From assembly GCA_029204225.1 (NCBI GenBank), contig CM055095.1, positions 24,906,503 through 24,970,502 of the forward strand: a DNA stretch of 64,000 bases. The letters are read 5' to 3'. This DNA comes from Diphasiastrum complanatum. Taxonomy: Eukaryota > Streptophyta > Lycopodiopsida > Lycopodiales > Lycopodiaceae. Both the position numbers and the translations under genes were made by a program. Under the pieces are notes generated by a model that made no database searches, was not told where the DNA came from, and worked only from the letters and a program-made list of their open reading frames with translations. Of this stretch, positions 53,401-60,356 are shown piece by piece; the stretch's first letter is position 1; the number at the start of each line of letters is the position of its first letter.

Positions 53401-55647
53401 AAAAATGTTGAAATCATGGTGTTGTACACTTAAATACGATACTTCCAGTTTTGGTGATTTTTATCAACACTTAAATCGGTAACTTTGGATGCACATGTCT
53501 ATTTCTATAGACCTCAAAATTCATTTTTTTTTTAAAAAGCAATTTTTTATAATCAAGAGCAGACATGCAAAATATTGAATGTAAAATTCACAATAATGTA
53601 ATCCCATATATGAAAATATTGAAGTTTCATCAGTACCCCCACATGTTTGACACATCATGTCTTACATATAAGTTACTCAAAATGAAGGTCTCAAAATTTT
53701 TAATCAATAAATGTATATGTGAAGAACACACATGTGAAAGGATTTGATGTGATTCATCATAGTTTATGAGATATGATTTTTTTAATAAGTGCTTGAAATG
53801 CACACTTTTGTGCACATTTTGTGACGACTTTAGTGTTAAGTAGGAAGATTAGGCTGCCAAAACTTGCGTAATCATGGTTATCAATGCCAAATCTCCTTCT
53901 TTCAGATACTTCTTGCACAATCTCCTATTGTGCCAAGCTTTTTGGCGAGCCTTTCAACTGGTAACACATGAACCGCCATCAATCTGGTTTCACATAGCTT
54001 ATGTAACGCTTCCTGTCGCAGTTGTAAGGATTTTGATTCATCCAATCGGTCAGTGAGCACGATCCTTAAGAATGGTGCTAATAATTCAATCGACATAACA
54101 CCATAAACTAAATTGAAAGGTGTTTGATTCGTGCTAACTTTATAAGTCATTCGAAATGCCCGCTTTGCACCATCCCTCTTCATACCTGATCTTTTTTCAA
54201 GAGACAAGAAAGATAAATCCCTCGATGTCCTGGTTCATATTTCTCCATGCATGATTCAACGGACAACAATAAGATCAGTGTGGCTATCATGTACTTGCAA
54301 GGTAAAGCTTTTACGTGGTGACAAGATCTTTGTGGGAAGCCCGAAGCCCCCAAAAATTGGGAGGAGTTTTGCAAGGCCTTCAAGGTGGCATTCTTACCCA
54401 TTCTTGACAACTTCGAGTTCTATTGCCAGTATGAGACGATTCATATAAGGAGCCGGCCCCTTGATGCATACTTGCAAGACTTTTAGGAGGTATATTCTCA
54501 TTTTGCTAGTAGAATATATCCTAATTTAATCAAGTTGCATTTTACCTTGGGTTTACTCAAGGATTTCTAGCTAGAGATTAGGAGGAACCAGCCTCTAACC
54601 CTTGAAGATGCAATTCGCTACACGATTACACTCGTATTGTGGCTAAGTCTAAGGCTAGTGGGCACTCCAAGGCAAAGGGCAAGAAGTCCTCTTTCTCTTC
54701 AAAGAAAGGAAAAGAAAGGGCGAAGGATGCGGGACTGAAACCAATGGATCAAAGAAACGATCCTTGATGGACTAGGACAGACCTTCGCCACGGCCAGGAG
54801 TGACAACCTCTCCCTTGCTTTCTCTCAAACCTTTCTTGCAAAAATGATTCAAAGCCCAAATAGTCGAAAGATTCAAATGAATCGGTCAAAACAGCTGTGA
54901 GTTCAAAATTTGAATTGAAACAAGCTGGATAGAAAAGAGTAACAAAATAAGCAATCAGACATAATATTTTAAGATCACTGGTAATTTTCCTGGTCCGTGT
55001 ATTTTTTGGCGCACAGGTTCGGCAATCTTTGGTATACTTCGAATACTCATATAAACAGTCCATCTATTCGGAAGTATGATGGCAAAATTTTGGAGGAAAA
55101 ACGGGAGCGGCAGGTGGTTTTACAGGCGAAGCTTTCGTGTTGTAGAGAATTGGGTGTTTCCTGCAACATTTAGGCCAATCAGGATTCGACACGTGGCAAG
55201 TTCTGAGTGAGCCAGTGCCTCCACGGCTTGGGGGAAGGGTTGGGGGGGGGGGGGGGGGGGGGCGGGGGGGTTGTTGTGGGTTTGCTGCATTGGATCCGAG
55301 AGGTAGGTCAGCATAATACAACTTGGCAGATGGGGTATACTAGGATCAAATGTAGGGCGTAAACACATTATCTTTTAGTGATACTTGACCACAAAATAGA
55401 TTGAGATTAAAAGCTGAAACAAACTCATCACCCTGGAAGAAGAAGCTTTTCGGAGCACAACAATGAGCGTACCTGTTACGGGAATGGGATGCTCTGCTAG
55501 TTGAAGTGTATCAAGCTTCAGAGATGCAAGCCGATGCCAAAATCCCTCGTCCACAGCACTTTGCCATGTGGCAAACTTGAGAGTTGCCTCACCCTCGTCC
55601 CTTCCGCTGCTAGTTTCAGGGCCATCGTTGCCCTTAAATGAACTCAT
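23705..55647 (-). CDS. ATG7: Autophagy E1-like activating enzyme ATG7 (14 exons, TE-filled introns)
   Basis: ATG7 adenylates the C-terminal Gly of the ubiquitin-like proteins ATG8 and ATG12, holds them as a thioester and passes them to the E2-like ATG3 and ATG10, in the cytosol. Exons (right to left): 55647-55473, 39864-39653, 39537-39346, 27535-about 27471, 27169-27075, 26922-26733, 26638-26530, 25708-25564, 25399-25241, 25128-24940, 24782-24585, 24434-24319, 24182-24026, 23878-23705. All have GT..AG borders and compatible phases except the exon 4/5 join. The sum is about 2.18 kb, or 725 residues, close to the usual 700. Key motifs are the N-terminal [32 protein letters not shown], the ATP loop [33 protein letters not shown] and the catalytic Cys in [10 protein letters not shown]. 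No internal stop was found in the assigned exons. Confidence 0.92.
24940..25708 (-). CDS. ATG7: ATG7 exons 8 to 10 (adenylation domain)
   Basis: Exon 8 (25708-25564) encodes [17 protein letters not shown] and the nucleotide-binding loop [16 protein letters not shown]. Exon 9 (25399-25241) encodes [20 protein letters not shown], with the Asp and Arg residues typical of E1 adenylation sites, and [15 protein letters not shown]. Exon 10 (25128-24940) encodes [14 protein letters not shown] and [20 protein letters not shown]. All borders are canonical. Confidence 0.95.
26530..27535 (-). CDS. ATG7: ATG7 exons 4 to 7
   Basis: Exon 4 (from 27535) encodes [20 protein letters not shown]; its 3' limit is uncertain. 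Exon 5 (27169-27075) encodes [20 protein letters not shown]. Exon 6 (26922-26733) carries the family signature [17 protein letters not shown] and [11 protein letters not shown]. Exon 7 (26638-26530) encodes [17 protein letters not shown] and ends MDPYK across the junction. Its acceptor TGCTAG|ATTGG keeps frame with exon 6. Confidence 0.85.
27930..28270 (+). pseudogene. LINE fragment with internal deletion (endonuclease start joined to RT end)
   Basis: [19 protein letters not shown] matches the endonuclease start of the LINE at 48700-48860 ([17 protein letters not shown]). It is followed at once by [18 protein letters not shown], a LINE RT motif, and then by [20 protein letters not shown], which parallels the LINE C-terminal segment at 36830-36890. 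Most of the endonuclease and RT are therefore deleted. It lies in ATG7 intron 3, opposite to the gene. Confidence 0.75.
28320..28348. repeat. Perfect 12 bp inverted repeat with A5 loop
   Basis: CGGTTCGAATCG, then AAAAA, then CGATTCGAACCG. It sits within a short region rich in TTCGAACCG words (28270-28350) that recurs at 38690-38780. Confidence 0.85.
28389..28460. repeat. Microsatellite (GA)n, about 72 bp
   Basis: An uninterrupted GA run lies in ATG7 intron 3. Minus-strand Ser-Leu ORFs over it are artefacts of the repeat. Confidence 0.97.
28461..29271. other. No gene; right part probably older LTR sequence
   Basis: The sequence flanking the copia on its left should be continuous with 34517-34590 once the copia is removed. 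That right flank contains an LTR end and primer site on the plus strand. The older LTR's start was not located. Confidence 0.4.
29272..34516 (-). mobile_element. Complete Ty1/copia retrotransposon, 5,235 bp, TSD CGTGT
   Basis: LTRs 29277-30079 (803 bp) and 33719-34511 (793 bp) are nearly identical, apart from single-base changes and a short deletion near 34400. The element is bounded by CGTGT at 29272-29276 and 34512-34516. On the minus strand the LTR starts TGTCAGAAATGG and ends CTCTGCGACA. The primer site TGGTATCGGAGCC (33718 to 33706) directly follows the 5' LTR and is complementary to initiator tRNA-Met with one mismatch. The polypurine tract AGGTTCAAGAGGGAG (30094 to 30080) abuts the 3' LTR. 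The high LTR similarity makes this one of the younger insertions, yet its pol is dead. It lies within ATG7 intron 3, in the same orientation as the gene. Confidence 0.95.
30088..33640 (-). pseudogene. Gag-pol of the 5.2 kb copia, inactivated
   Basis: Read leftward: gag ([20 protein letters not shown], frameshift near 33440, then [11 protein letters not shown]), two CX2CX4HX4C-like knuckles, of which the first has lost its last Cys ([14 protein letters not shown]) and the second is intact ([14 protein letters not shown]), protease [11 protein letters not shown] (DSGA changed to DSRA), pre-integrase [10 protein letters not shown] with [10 protein letters not shown] (one zinc Cys lost), integrase [30 protein letters not shown] follows with FVDD intact. 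Pol stays in one frame but carries stops at 31730-31732, 31355-31357, 30866-30868 and 30413-30415. RNase H is cut short: after [18 protein letters not shown] the frame degrades and the catalytic half is missing before the polypurine tract. Confidence 0.93.
34517..34590 (+). repeat. Right end of an older LTR and its primer binding site
   Basis: The sequence ends GTTGTAACA (34576) and is followed after TT by TGGTATCAGAGC (34579-34590) on the plus strand, opposite in orientation to the copia. The 5.2 kb copia inserted 60 bp before this LTR end, so the older LTR is split between about 29271 and 34517. Confidence 0.65.
34822..36600 (-). pseudogene. Ty3/gypsy gag-protease-RT remnant
   Basis: Read leftward: gag tail ([34 protein letters not shown]), CCHC knuckle [14 protein letters not shown] (about 36240-36290), protease [15 protein letters not shown] (about 36030), linker, then RT pieces. 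[18 protein letters not shown] is followed by [10 protein letters not shown] and then directly by [10 protein letters not shown], so the MPFGLTNAPATF stretch is deleted. The catalytic box reads YLED rather than YLDD. After it come [20 protein letters not shown] and REVKSFLSL of the thumb and connection. Integrase is absent. It has several stops and frame changes. It lies in ATG7 intron 3. Confidence 0.9.
36580..37325 (+). pseudogene. LINE 3' end: ORF2 C-terminus with zinc knuckle
   Basis: It encodes [20 protein letters not shown], then after a frameshift [20 protein letters not shown] and [18 protein letters not shown], the Cys-rich C-terminal region (CxxC..H..C) found after the RT in L1-type elements. 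The sequence ends near 37306-37322 in a TAAATAAATAAATAA tail, consistent with a LINE 3' end. The RT core upstream is missing. It is probably the same family as the fragments at 27930 and 47975-49815. Confidence 0.8.
37326..38436. other. ATG7 intron 3 sequence, no gene recognised
   Basis: A 77-codon plus-strand ORF (37989-38222) is His/Arg/Thr-rich without a known motif. No repeat structure was seen. Confidence 0.4.
38437..38473. repeat. Microsatellite (TC)n
   Basis: A CTCTCTCG and CTCT run in ATG7 intron 3. Confidence 0.95.
38690..39012. repeat. TTCGAACCG-rich segment followed by interrupted (AC)n arrays
   Basis: 38690-38780 holds several TTCGAA/GAATCG words in both orientations, like 28270-28350. 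From 38915 to 39010, AC arrays alternate with a TTGTCAAAC spacer three times. Confidence 0.75.
39346..39864 (-). CDS. ATG7: ATG7 exons 2 and 3
   Basis: Exon 2 (39864-39653) encodes [20 protein letters not shown] and [19 protein letters not shown] and ends KNTAQQ|GTGGAA. Exon 3 begins at 39537, or at 39540 if the upstream of two adjacent acceptors (TAGCAG) is used. It encodes [37 protein letters not shown] and ends FDGNE|GTATTT. These are the N-terminal domain of ATG7, which in other ATG7 proteins binds the E2 enzymes. Confidence 0.92.
39865..42464. other. ATG7 intron 1, 3' part without recognised genes
   Basis: The sequence is AT-rich with short ORFs only. A minus-strand ORF at 41832-42176 (114 codons) and others at 40580-40813 and 41148-41330 have no recognisable domain. 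No LTR pair or primer site was seen here. Confidence 0.45.
42465..43098 (-). repeat. Ty3/gypsy 3' LTR, 634 bp
   Basis: On the minus strand it starts TGTTGGGGCTTTTCGGG at 43098, immediately after a GGTGGGGGATAC polypurine tract, and ends AAGTCCCTACA at 42465. A TATAAATAG box (about 42808-42817) lies within the inverted flanks CCACTA/TAGTGG. It aligns with the LTR at 61869-62622 through its middle (GTCCAACC..TGATCACA; ATTGGCCAAT). No gypsy pol was recognised to its right, so the parent element is non-autonomous or truncated. Confidence 0.8.
43099..43915. other. Interior of the gypsy-related element, no clear gene
   Basis: It follows the polypurine tract of the LTR at 42465-43098. Minus-strand ORFs at 43555-43788 and 43691-43918 are short and Pro/Ser-rich (fragment [14 protein letters not shown]), without a family match. 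Confidence 0.4.
43916..44141. repeat. Tandem duplication, about 123/103 bp units
   Basis: Two copies start CACAGTC(T/C)CGGAGGCATC and end CTAGTTGTTGTG(A/G)AAAG. The first contains an extra internal repeat of about 21 bp (CATCAAACAAGTTGAAAATC twice). It lies just upstream of the copia leader. Confidence 0.85.
44375..44626 (+). repeat. 84 bp minisatellite, three units, coding-length period
   Basis: Units start at 44375, 44459 and 44543 with TACCAATAT. Each ends with a TACCGATATC block. The period is exactly 84 bp, so a plus-strand frame (44278-44589) reads a repeated 28-residue peptide containing [15 protein letters not shown]-type sequence. It sits about 60 bp before the gag ATG of the copia at 44687, in what should be its leader or LTR. 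Confidence 0.9.
44687..47972 (+). pseudogene. Ty1/copia gag-pol, nearly full length, 3'-truncated
   Basis: ATG 44687 opens with [17 protein letters not shown] and [14 protein letters not shown] of gag. An internal deletion and frameshift near 44800 lead to [16 protein letters not shown], then the CCHC knuckle [14 protein letters not shown] and the protease [13 protein letters not shown]. Pre-integrase is [13 protein letters not shown]; integrase is [20 protein letters not shown] and [13 protein letters not shown] (all three acidic residues present). RT (46642-47577, 311 open codons) has YVDDLIIT intact. RNase H is only begun ([27 protein letters not shown]) and is cut at about 47972, where LINE sequence starts. 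At least five frameshifts or stops are present. It lies in ATG7 intron 1, opposite to the gene. Confidence 0.93.
47975..48870 (-). pseudogene. LINE ORF2 endonuclease domain (3'-truncated)
   Basis: Read leftward: [17 protein letters not shown] and [19 protein letters not shown], then a stop (TAG) and frameshift near 48700. The long frame [50 protein letters not shown] and [18 protein letters not shown] follows. This is an APE-type endonuclease; GDFNA is changed to GYFNA and the terminal SDHS is kept. The RT never begins because the sequence meets copia RNase H at about 47975. The frame overlaps the end of ORF1 territory only slightly. Confidence 0.88.
48889..49815 (-). CDS. LINE ORF1 protein (coiled coil plus RRM-like domain)
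   Basis: An intact 308-codon frame. The N-terminal 70 residues are Pro/Ser/Thr-rich. A coiled coil follows (about residues 85-150; [40 protein letters not shown]), then an RRM-like segment [20 protein letters not shown] and a C-terminal basic domain ([33 protein letters not shown]). This is the layout of plant L1-type ORF1 RNA-binding chaperones. It is upstream of the endonuclease in the same sense. The ORF is open, but its LINE lacks RT, so it cannot move itself. Confidence 0.85.
   Translation of the reverse strand: MSFQPPPPAATSPHPLDDPSPSPATTPTPLSDGCSPDSAPLLSSDPILPTLIIAHSSSFTTPQSTANISYTPSKSIELFSSWQIDNFKADFQFLRYEISQLKGRVTSLINEKKLLQSKVASLEQSIRIKQAAASESNTNMLRELETKIEKQHEEALSWASVLKKGTKPSALISSVISATISEEKSRDQKAHNIRVRGVLDTQDALAEAKRFLDITLGHRTEGLDTAWRTTRDAATLINRFTSLESRRDALQCRAKLCGTTIYMDDDLTYIQVEERRKAFQAAHESGRRVIYRDGRVRFLDSAPSSSQC
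49770..50270. repeat. Purine-rich minisatellite in the LINE 5' region
   Basis: G/A-rich units of the type GAGGGGG(A/T)AGG(A/G)GAAGG and GAGGGATCAGCGAGGGGGTG are repeated many times. On the minus strand they encode [14 protein letters not shown]-type peptides just before ORF1. Plus-strand ORFs rich in Gly/Glu/Arg over it are shadows. Confidence 0.85.
50280..52695. other. 2.4 kb AT-rich stretch without ORF, possible interior of an LTR element
   Basis: No open frame of 60 codons occurs on either strand. Purine-rich and GATT/GAAT-rich words dominate. The stretch ends in the polypurine tract and LTR start at 52700-52713, so it may be the decayed interior of that element. No protein motif was recognised. 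Confidence 0.4.
52696..53140 (+). repeat. Polypurine tract and LTR (right end approximate)
   Basis: AGTTTAAGGAGGGAAGAA (52695-52712) is followed by TGTTATGGCC at 52713. A TATATAA box lies at 52903-52909, about 190 bp into the LTR. The end is not resolved; a CAGGTGGGTGCCAGACACC segment near 53106 may be close to it. No 5' partner LTR is in the window. Confidence 0.55.
53141..53901. other. ATG7 intron 1 sequence with a GC-rich hairpin
   Basis: GGACACGTCCGGACG (53252-53266) and CCGGACGCACGTTTGTGTCC (53279-53298) form an imperfect inverted repeat around a GGACGC-rich core. Otherwise AT-rich with short chance ORFs. Confidence 0.6.
53902..54180 (-). pseudogene. Ty3/gypsy integrase C-terminal fragment
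   Basis: It encodes [40 protein letters not shown] and [15 protein letters not shown]. It is a second copy of the integrase-tail family also found at 21150-21454. It abuts a gag fragment in the opposite orientation. Confidence 0.85.
54240..54770 (+). pseudogene. Ty3/gypsy gag fragment
   Basis: The plus strand encodes [35 protein letters not shown] and [12 protein letters not shown], with in-frame stops. Then come [16 protein letters not shown] and a Lys/Ser-rich tail ([15 protein letters not shown] in another frame) similar to the gag tail at 36340-36420. It is a decayed retrotransposon gag. Confidence 0.8.
55242..55270. repeat. Homopolymer G21 C G7
   Basis: There are 21 consecutive G, one C, then 7 G on the plus strand. 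It lies in ATG7 intron 1, about 200 bp downstream of exon 1 (C-rich on the gene's sense strand). Confidence 0.95.
55473..55647 (-). CDS. ATG7: ATG7 exon 1
   Basis: The chosen start MSSFKGNDG (55647) leads into [20 protein letters not shown] and HPIPVTG, then the donor G|GTACGC. An upstream in-frame Met at 55701 is possible, but it lies before the conserved region and its added residues look unlike ATG7. The exon ends in phase 1 and joins exon 2, 15.6 kb away, to give VTG-FFAPC. Confidence 0.9.
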
Positions 55648-56034
55648 CCGCACTAACAAAACCCTACCTGCTGCATGTATTGCTCTCTTCCAACACTCCA
55701 AACTGACCTACATTCGGATGCAACCTTTCAAAAGCAAAGAATAGCCACCAAATTCAGAATAAGAAAAATTTCCAAAAGGAACAAGAACACGAGCCCTAAT
55801 ACTATCTTACCCCAACCCTAGATCGCTATACATATGGCTCAGAGAACTGAATCAAACAAAGATAATGCTTCAGCTATGCAAGGGAAACAACAAGTTATCG
55901 ATCTTTGAAGAAAACGTTGGCTCGTGCTGTGACAATGCGATGGCGAGGGTGAGAAGAATCAAAGCCAGAAAGAAAAAGGCGAGAAAAGGACGGACGGACG
56001 AAGAGGAGGAGGAGCAAGCTTACGAACAAATAAA
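55648..56034 (-). promoter_or_regulatory. Presumed ATG7 5' UTR / proximal promoter
   Basis: This is the sequence upstream of the chosen ATG7 start. CTCCTCCTCCTCTTCG-type pyrimidine tracts on the gene's sense strand (about 56000-56020) are typical of plant 5' leaders. No clear TATA box was identified. The assignment rests on position only. Confidence 0.4.
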
Positions 56035-56747
56035 TAAACGAGAAAGATAAAGTTTTGCCTTCGGCAGACGCGAGAGAGAAGGCCTGGTCACATGAGATGG
56101 CCACAGCATGGGCCACATCCCTTCACTACAGGGCTCTTTCCAAGCTCACCCCCTCATCCACGTTGTCCATTCAGGGCTCTTTCCAAGCTTACCCCCTCAT
56201 CCACGTTGTCCATTTAGAGAACGTTGTCCATTGAGAGAACGGTTCTCTTCTCTCCAAAAGCTGATTTTTGAAAAACTTGCAAACCCCCTCACCCGTTGAG
56301 CAAACCGTGTTGTTGCCTTACATCACTCTGCCCGGATGAGGGGGTGGGGATAAAAAGGCGCTTTAATTCCTTGTCATGGCCACTTCTTTGCCCCCGCCCC
56401 CCCCCCCCCCCCCCCAAGACACTCTAGTCTTGGTTAACTACTTCAGTGACAACTCAACTCGCCTAGACGTTTGATTAAGAATTAGGGCAAGAGGTTGTTG
56501 GCCCTACCACCTATATGGTAGAGATAACGAGACCATTTTTGTGCTAGGTGGTGTGTCCTTCCCAAGGTCCGGGTGGAACAAAGTGGTATTTATTATTATT
56601 ATTATTATTATTTATTGCTTACTTCTTATTCTTATTTGTTTCTTAAAGCTCGATGGAAAAGTTGAGAAGCTTCATGGTTCATTTCTGCCAGGAAGAAAAA
56701 TGTTATTTGTCGTTTTGTTGGATGGCGCATGCAAGAAAAGGAACATG
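56035..56747. repeat. Direct repeat copy 1, about 713 bp
   Basis: It starts TAAACGAGAAAGAT and ends GCATGCAAGAAAAGGAACAT. It matches 59291-59953 almost throughout, including the GACGCGAGAGAGAAGGCC block, CCTAGACGTTTGA and an ATT trinucleotide array. Copy 1 has an extra internal CTCTTTCCAAGCT(C/T)ACCCCC duplication (56127-56210). It contains a C5-G-C19 tract at 56391-56415. It precedes the helicase remnant. Confidence 0.9.
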
Positions 56748-58520
56748 TATTGTTAATGGGGTACTTCAACCATCGTTTAGAGAAGCACGTAGGCGAAGAC
56801 TACTTCTGAATGATGTGAATGGATGGCATGATTGCTTGCAAGAAGATGCCAGGTGGGGGATGCCCTCACAACTGCGACTTATGTTTGCTAGCATTCTTCT
56901 CACATGTGCACCTACAGACCCCGTCAATATGTGGAAAAGCTTGGAGTACTATATGGTTGAAGACTACGTTGAGAATGAACGTGTGAGTGAAAACAGTCGA
57001 ACGTATGTAGTAAATCAATTTGTAATTGAGAGAGGTATCCTTGATGTTGAAAGACATATGCAAGCTGCAGGAAAATCACTTTCAAAGTACGGATTTGATC
57101 TTCATGAAGATGATCTTGATATATCTCCATTATTTCGTGAGGAGATGTTTGTGGATGAGAGTATAGGTGATGTAGAAGCGGCTCTGAAAAGACTAAATGT
57201 CGATCAATGAAACATTTTTAACGCATTTGTGAGCGTGTTGCTAGAGGAGGAGATGGGTTATTTTTTGTTGATGGACCTAGAGGGACCGGCAAAACGTATC
57301 TCTACAATATTATGTCGTCTTGGGTTCGTGCAAGAGGATGGATTACATTTGCGGTGGATCGGGGATAGCGGCTTTATTGATGAAAGGTGGTCGCACTGCT
57401 CATTCTCGATTTAAAATTTCCCCTAACTTGCATGAGACATCTGCTTGTAACATATCAAAGCAATATGAGTTCGGCAAACTCATGGTAGCATGTCGACTTG
57501 TAGTGTGGGAGGAGGCTCCAATGATGCACAAACACGCATTGGAAAGTGTTGACAAAACCCTTCGTGATTTGCGAACATCAAATGTTCTTTTCAGTTGTTC
57601 TTGGTGGTGACCTTCAACAGGTTTTACCAATAGTGAGGCGAGGCAGTCGTGCTCAAATTGTATCGGCCTCCCTAAAATATTCCTATTTGTGGAAGGATGT
57701 TGAGGATCGTCACTTGACAACAAACATGAGGGTTATGGGATTGGAAGGTGTTATTCGTCATGGTTTGGAAAGCATATGTTTACCAAAGAATATGTGTCTA
57801 GGGATTGGATGGTTTAATTGCATTCACATTTCCTGATATTATAGGTAATCATAGAAGTATTGACTTTTGGAAAAGTTCTGCAATATTAACAACATTGAAT
57901 GACATTGTTGATGTTGTGAATGCACAAGTGGACCAATTCTCGGGTAATGTGCACACTTATTGTAGTGCAGACAGTGTTGTTGAGAGTCGAAACGTCAATG
58001 TTTATCCTGTTGAGTTTTTTAACACGCTGCAACCCAATGGTTTACCACCTCATGTGTTGGATTTAAAGGTTGGCATGATAGTAATGTTGTTACGTTCATT
58101 GGCATATCAGAATGGTCTTTGCAATGGAACTCGACTTATCATATGCAGTTTGGGGCGACAAATAATAGAGGCTAAAATTGTTAGTGGAAAAAATGTTGGT
58201 GATAGGATTCTTATTCCTTGTGTGCCACTGGTGCCTACAAACTCCGGAATGCCTTTTGATTTTGAAAGGTTGCAATTTCCCATATGAGCTGCATTTTCGA
58301 TGACTATAACAAGGCTCAAGGACAAACCATGGAAGTTGTCAGCTTATACTTACCACGTCCAGTGTGTTGTCATGGACAATTGTATGTTGCACTGTCAAGG
58401 GTGAGAAAGGCATCTTGCATTCGAGTATTGGTGAAAGAGAAGGACGGAGAAGATTGCAATGAAAGACGAGTATCAAGATACACCCCAAATGTTGTGTATT
58501 CAAAGGTGCTATGAGAATGT
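56653..58520 (+). pseudogene. Helitron-type PIF1 helicase remnant
   Basis: The order matches the helicase half of plant Helitron proteins. First comes GVLQPSFREARRRRLLLNDV with WHDCLQEDARWGMPSQLRLM and FASILLTCAPTDPVNMW. Next is a degraded Walker A region (FFVDGP..TGKTYLYNI spread over two frames near 57255-57310), then GGRTAHSRFKISPNLHET, the Walker B/aspartate region LGGDLQQVLPIVRRGSRAQI and SSAILTTLNDIVDVVNAQVD. VYPVEFFNTLQPNGLPPHVL, CNGTRLIICSLGRQIIEAKI and finally HGQLYVALSRVRKASCIRVL complete it. At least five frameshifts are present. The Rep (HUH nuclease) half is absent and no CTRR hairpin end was identified, so the element's limits are unknown. Confidence 0.92.
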
Positions 58521-59290
58521 GAGTGACTTGTGACATAAAACTTTGCATTTGTTGCAATTTATTGAACTGAATGTACAGTAATTTTGTTAAAGATGATGAG
58601 GCATCCTTGATCATGTGAAATGAGTAATAATGTTGTTATTGTTGTTGGCATTGGTTTGACATGTGTGCATTAGTTCCATTTGATGTGAAATGCATATGGG
58701 ATGAAGATGTTTCATTTTGCATATGGGATTGGTATCGTAATTTGAAAATATAAATTGATTTTTCATAGGTGGTATGATTGAATTGTTTCTTTTATTCAAG
58801 ATTACATACACATGTATATTAAAGGTACATGTCAGGCCTAATTTGGAAGTAGGTTGTGGACGAAAGTGTTTAGAGGATGTAATATATGTAAAGTATGTTT
58901 CTGTTGATATTGATATGATCACATCAATACTTATGATGTTTTTTCAATAAAATGCAGATGTTACAGATTTGGGTGGATCACGTGAGATTTGTTCAAGATG
59001 TAATGGAACTATTCTGTTTTGGAGACCAGGTCCACACATGTAGTATTTTCTGGTTATTAAGGATGTTCGCGGAGTACCATCATCTTCAACAAATGGATGG
59101 ACAATTTATCCCTGAAAAAAACCGATTCTTATTGGATTTTGATTTGTTGATTGATAATAGATCGGCCGTCTATTACCCGCCTTCAATCATCAATCGCCCA
59201 CTCTGAGCATCATCCACACGTCTCGACCACAAGCCGCCACCTAGATCATCGACCATCCATTGCCCATCATCGACGGGCACACTTTGCTAG
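58521..59290. other. No recognised gene
   Basis: AT-rich sequence follows the helicase. An 84-codon plus-strand ORF (58952-59206) has no known motif. Confidence 0.45.
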
Positions 59291-59953
59291 TAAACGAGAA
59301 AGATTAAGTTTTGCCTTCAACAGACGCGAGAGAGAAGGCCTGGTCACATGAGATGGCCACAGCATGGGCCACATCCTTCCACTAAAGGGCTCTTTCCATC
59401 CACGTTGTCCATCACCCTACATTGTCCATCACCCTGCATCATCTTTCCATTGAGAGAACGGGTTCTCTCCAAGATCTATTTTTGAAAATTTTGCAAATCC
59501 TCTCACCCGTTGAGCAAACTATTTTGTTGCCTTACGTCACTTGGCCCGGGCGAGGGGGTGGGGATAAAATGGCGCTTTAATTCCTTGTCATGGCCACTTC
59601 TTTGCCCCCCTCCTCCCCTCCGCCCCCAAGACACTCTAGTCTTGGTTAACTACATCAGTGACAACTCAAGTTGCCTAGACGTTTGACTAAGAATTAGGGC
59701 AAGAGGTTGTTGGCCCTACCACCTATATGGCAGAAATAACGAGACCGTTTTTGTGCTAGGTGGTGTGTCCTTCCCAAGGTCCGGGTGGAACAAAGTGATA
59801 TTTTATTATTATTATTATTTATTGCTTACTTCTTATACTTATTTGTTTCTTGAAGCCCGATGGAAAAGTTGAGAAGCTTCATGGTTCATTTATGCCAAGA
59901 AGAAAAATGTTATTTGTCGTTTTGTTGGATGGCGCATGCAAGACAAGGAACAT
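59291..59953. repeat. Direct repeat copy 2, about 663 bp
   Basis: This copy matches 56035-56747 with scattered substitutions and diverges right after AAGGAACAT. There is no helicase behind it; instead a short imperfect duplication follows (GAGGTATTGAGGATACTCGG near 60028 and GAGGTGTTAAAGATACTTGG near 60167). Confidence 0.9.
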
Positions 59954-60356
59954 CCTTTGTCATTATGTTGGATGGAGCACGCTGATTGGAGAGCTTGCAA
60001 AGCATGAGATGAAGCAAAATCATGACAAGAAAACATGAGGTATTGAGGATACTCGGTAGGTGTTGCATGTTAGTTGCAAGAATGGAGGCGACCATTGGAG
60101 AGCATTTTGAGCTGAAGTTGCTTTCTCTTTCTACAAATAGAAGTGTGGCTTTTGCCCAAAAGCAAGAGGTGTTAAAGATACTTGGCAAAATATGCATCGA
60201 TTTTACATTTTGTATACTAGTTAGAAATGTCGTTTAGGCTTATCCAAATGATAGTAAAAGACAACTGTAAGGTTGTAGGTCGCAATTGGCACTTAGCCAC
60301 AATGCGTTGTCGCTTATCCAATTAGGTTATACTGTAATTACTTACTAACAATGGTT

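Noticed and set aside
55895-56116. 73-codon minus-strand ORF upstream of ATG7 as a longer ATG7 N-terminus or uORF
   Set aside because: It is not contiguous in frame with exon 1, has no ATG7 similarity, and half of it lies in the 0.7 kb repeat also found at 59291.
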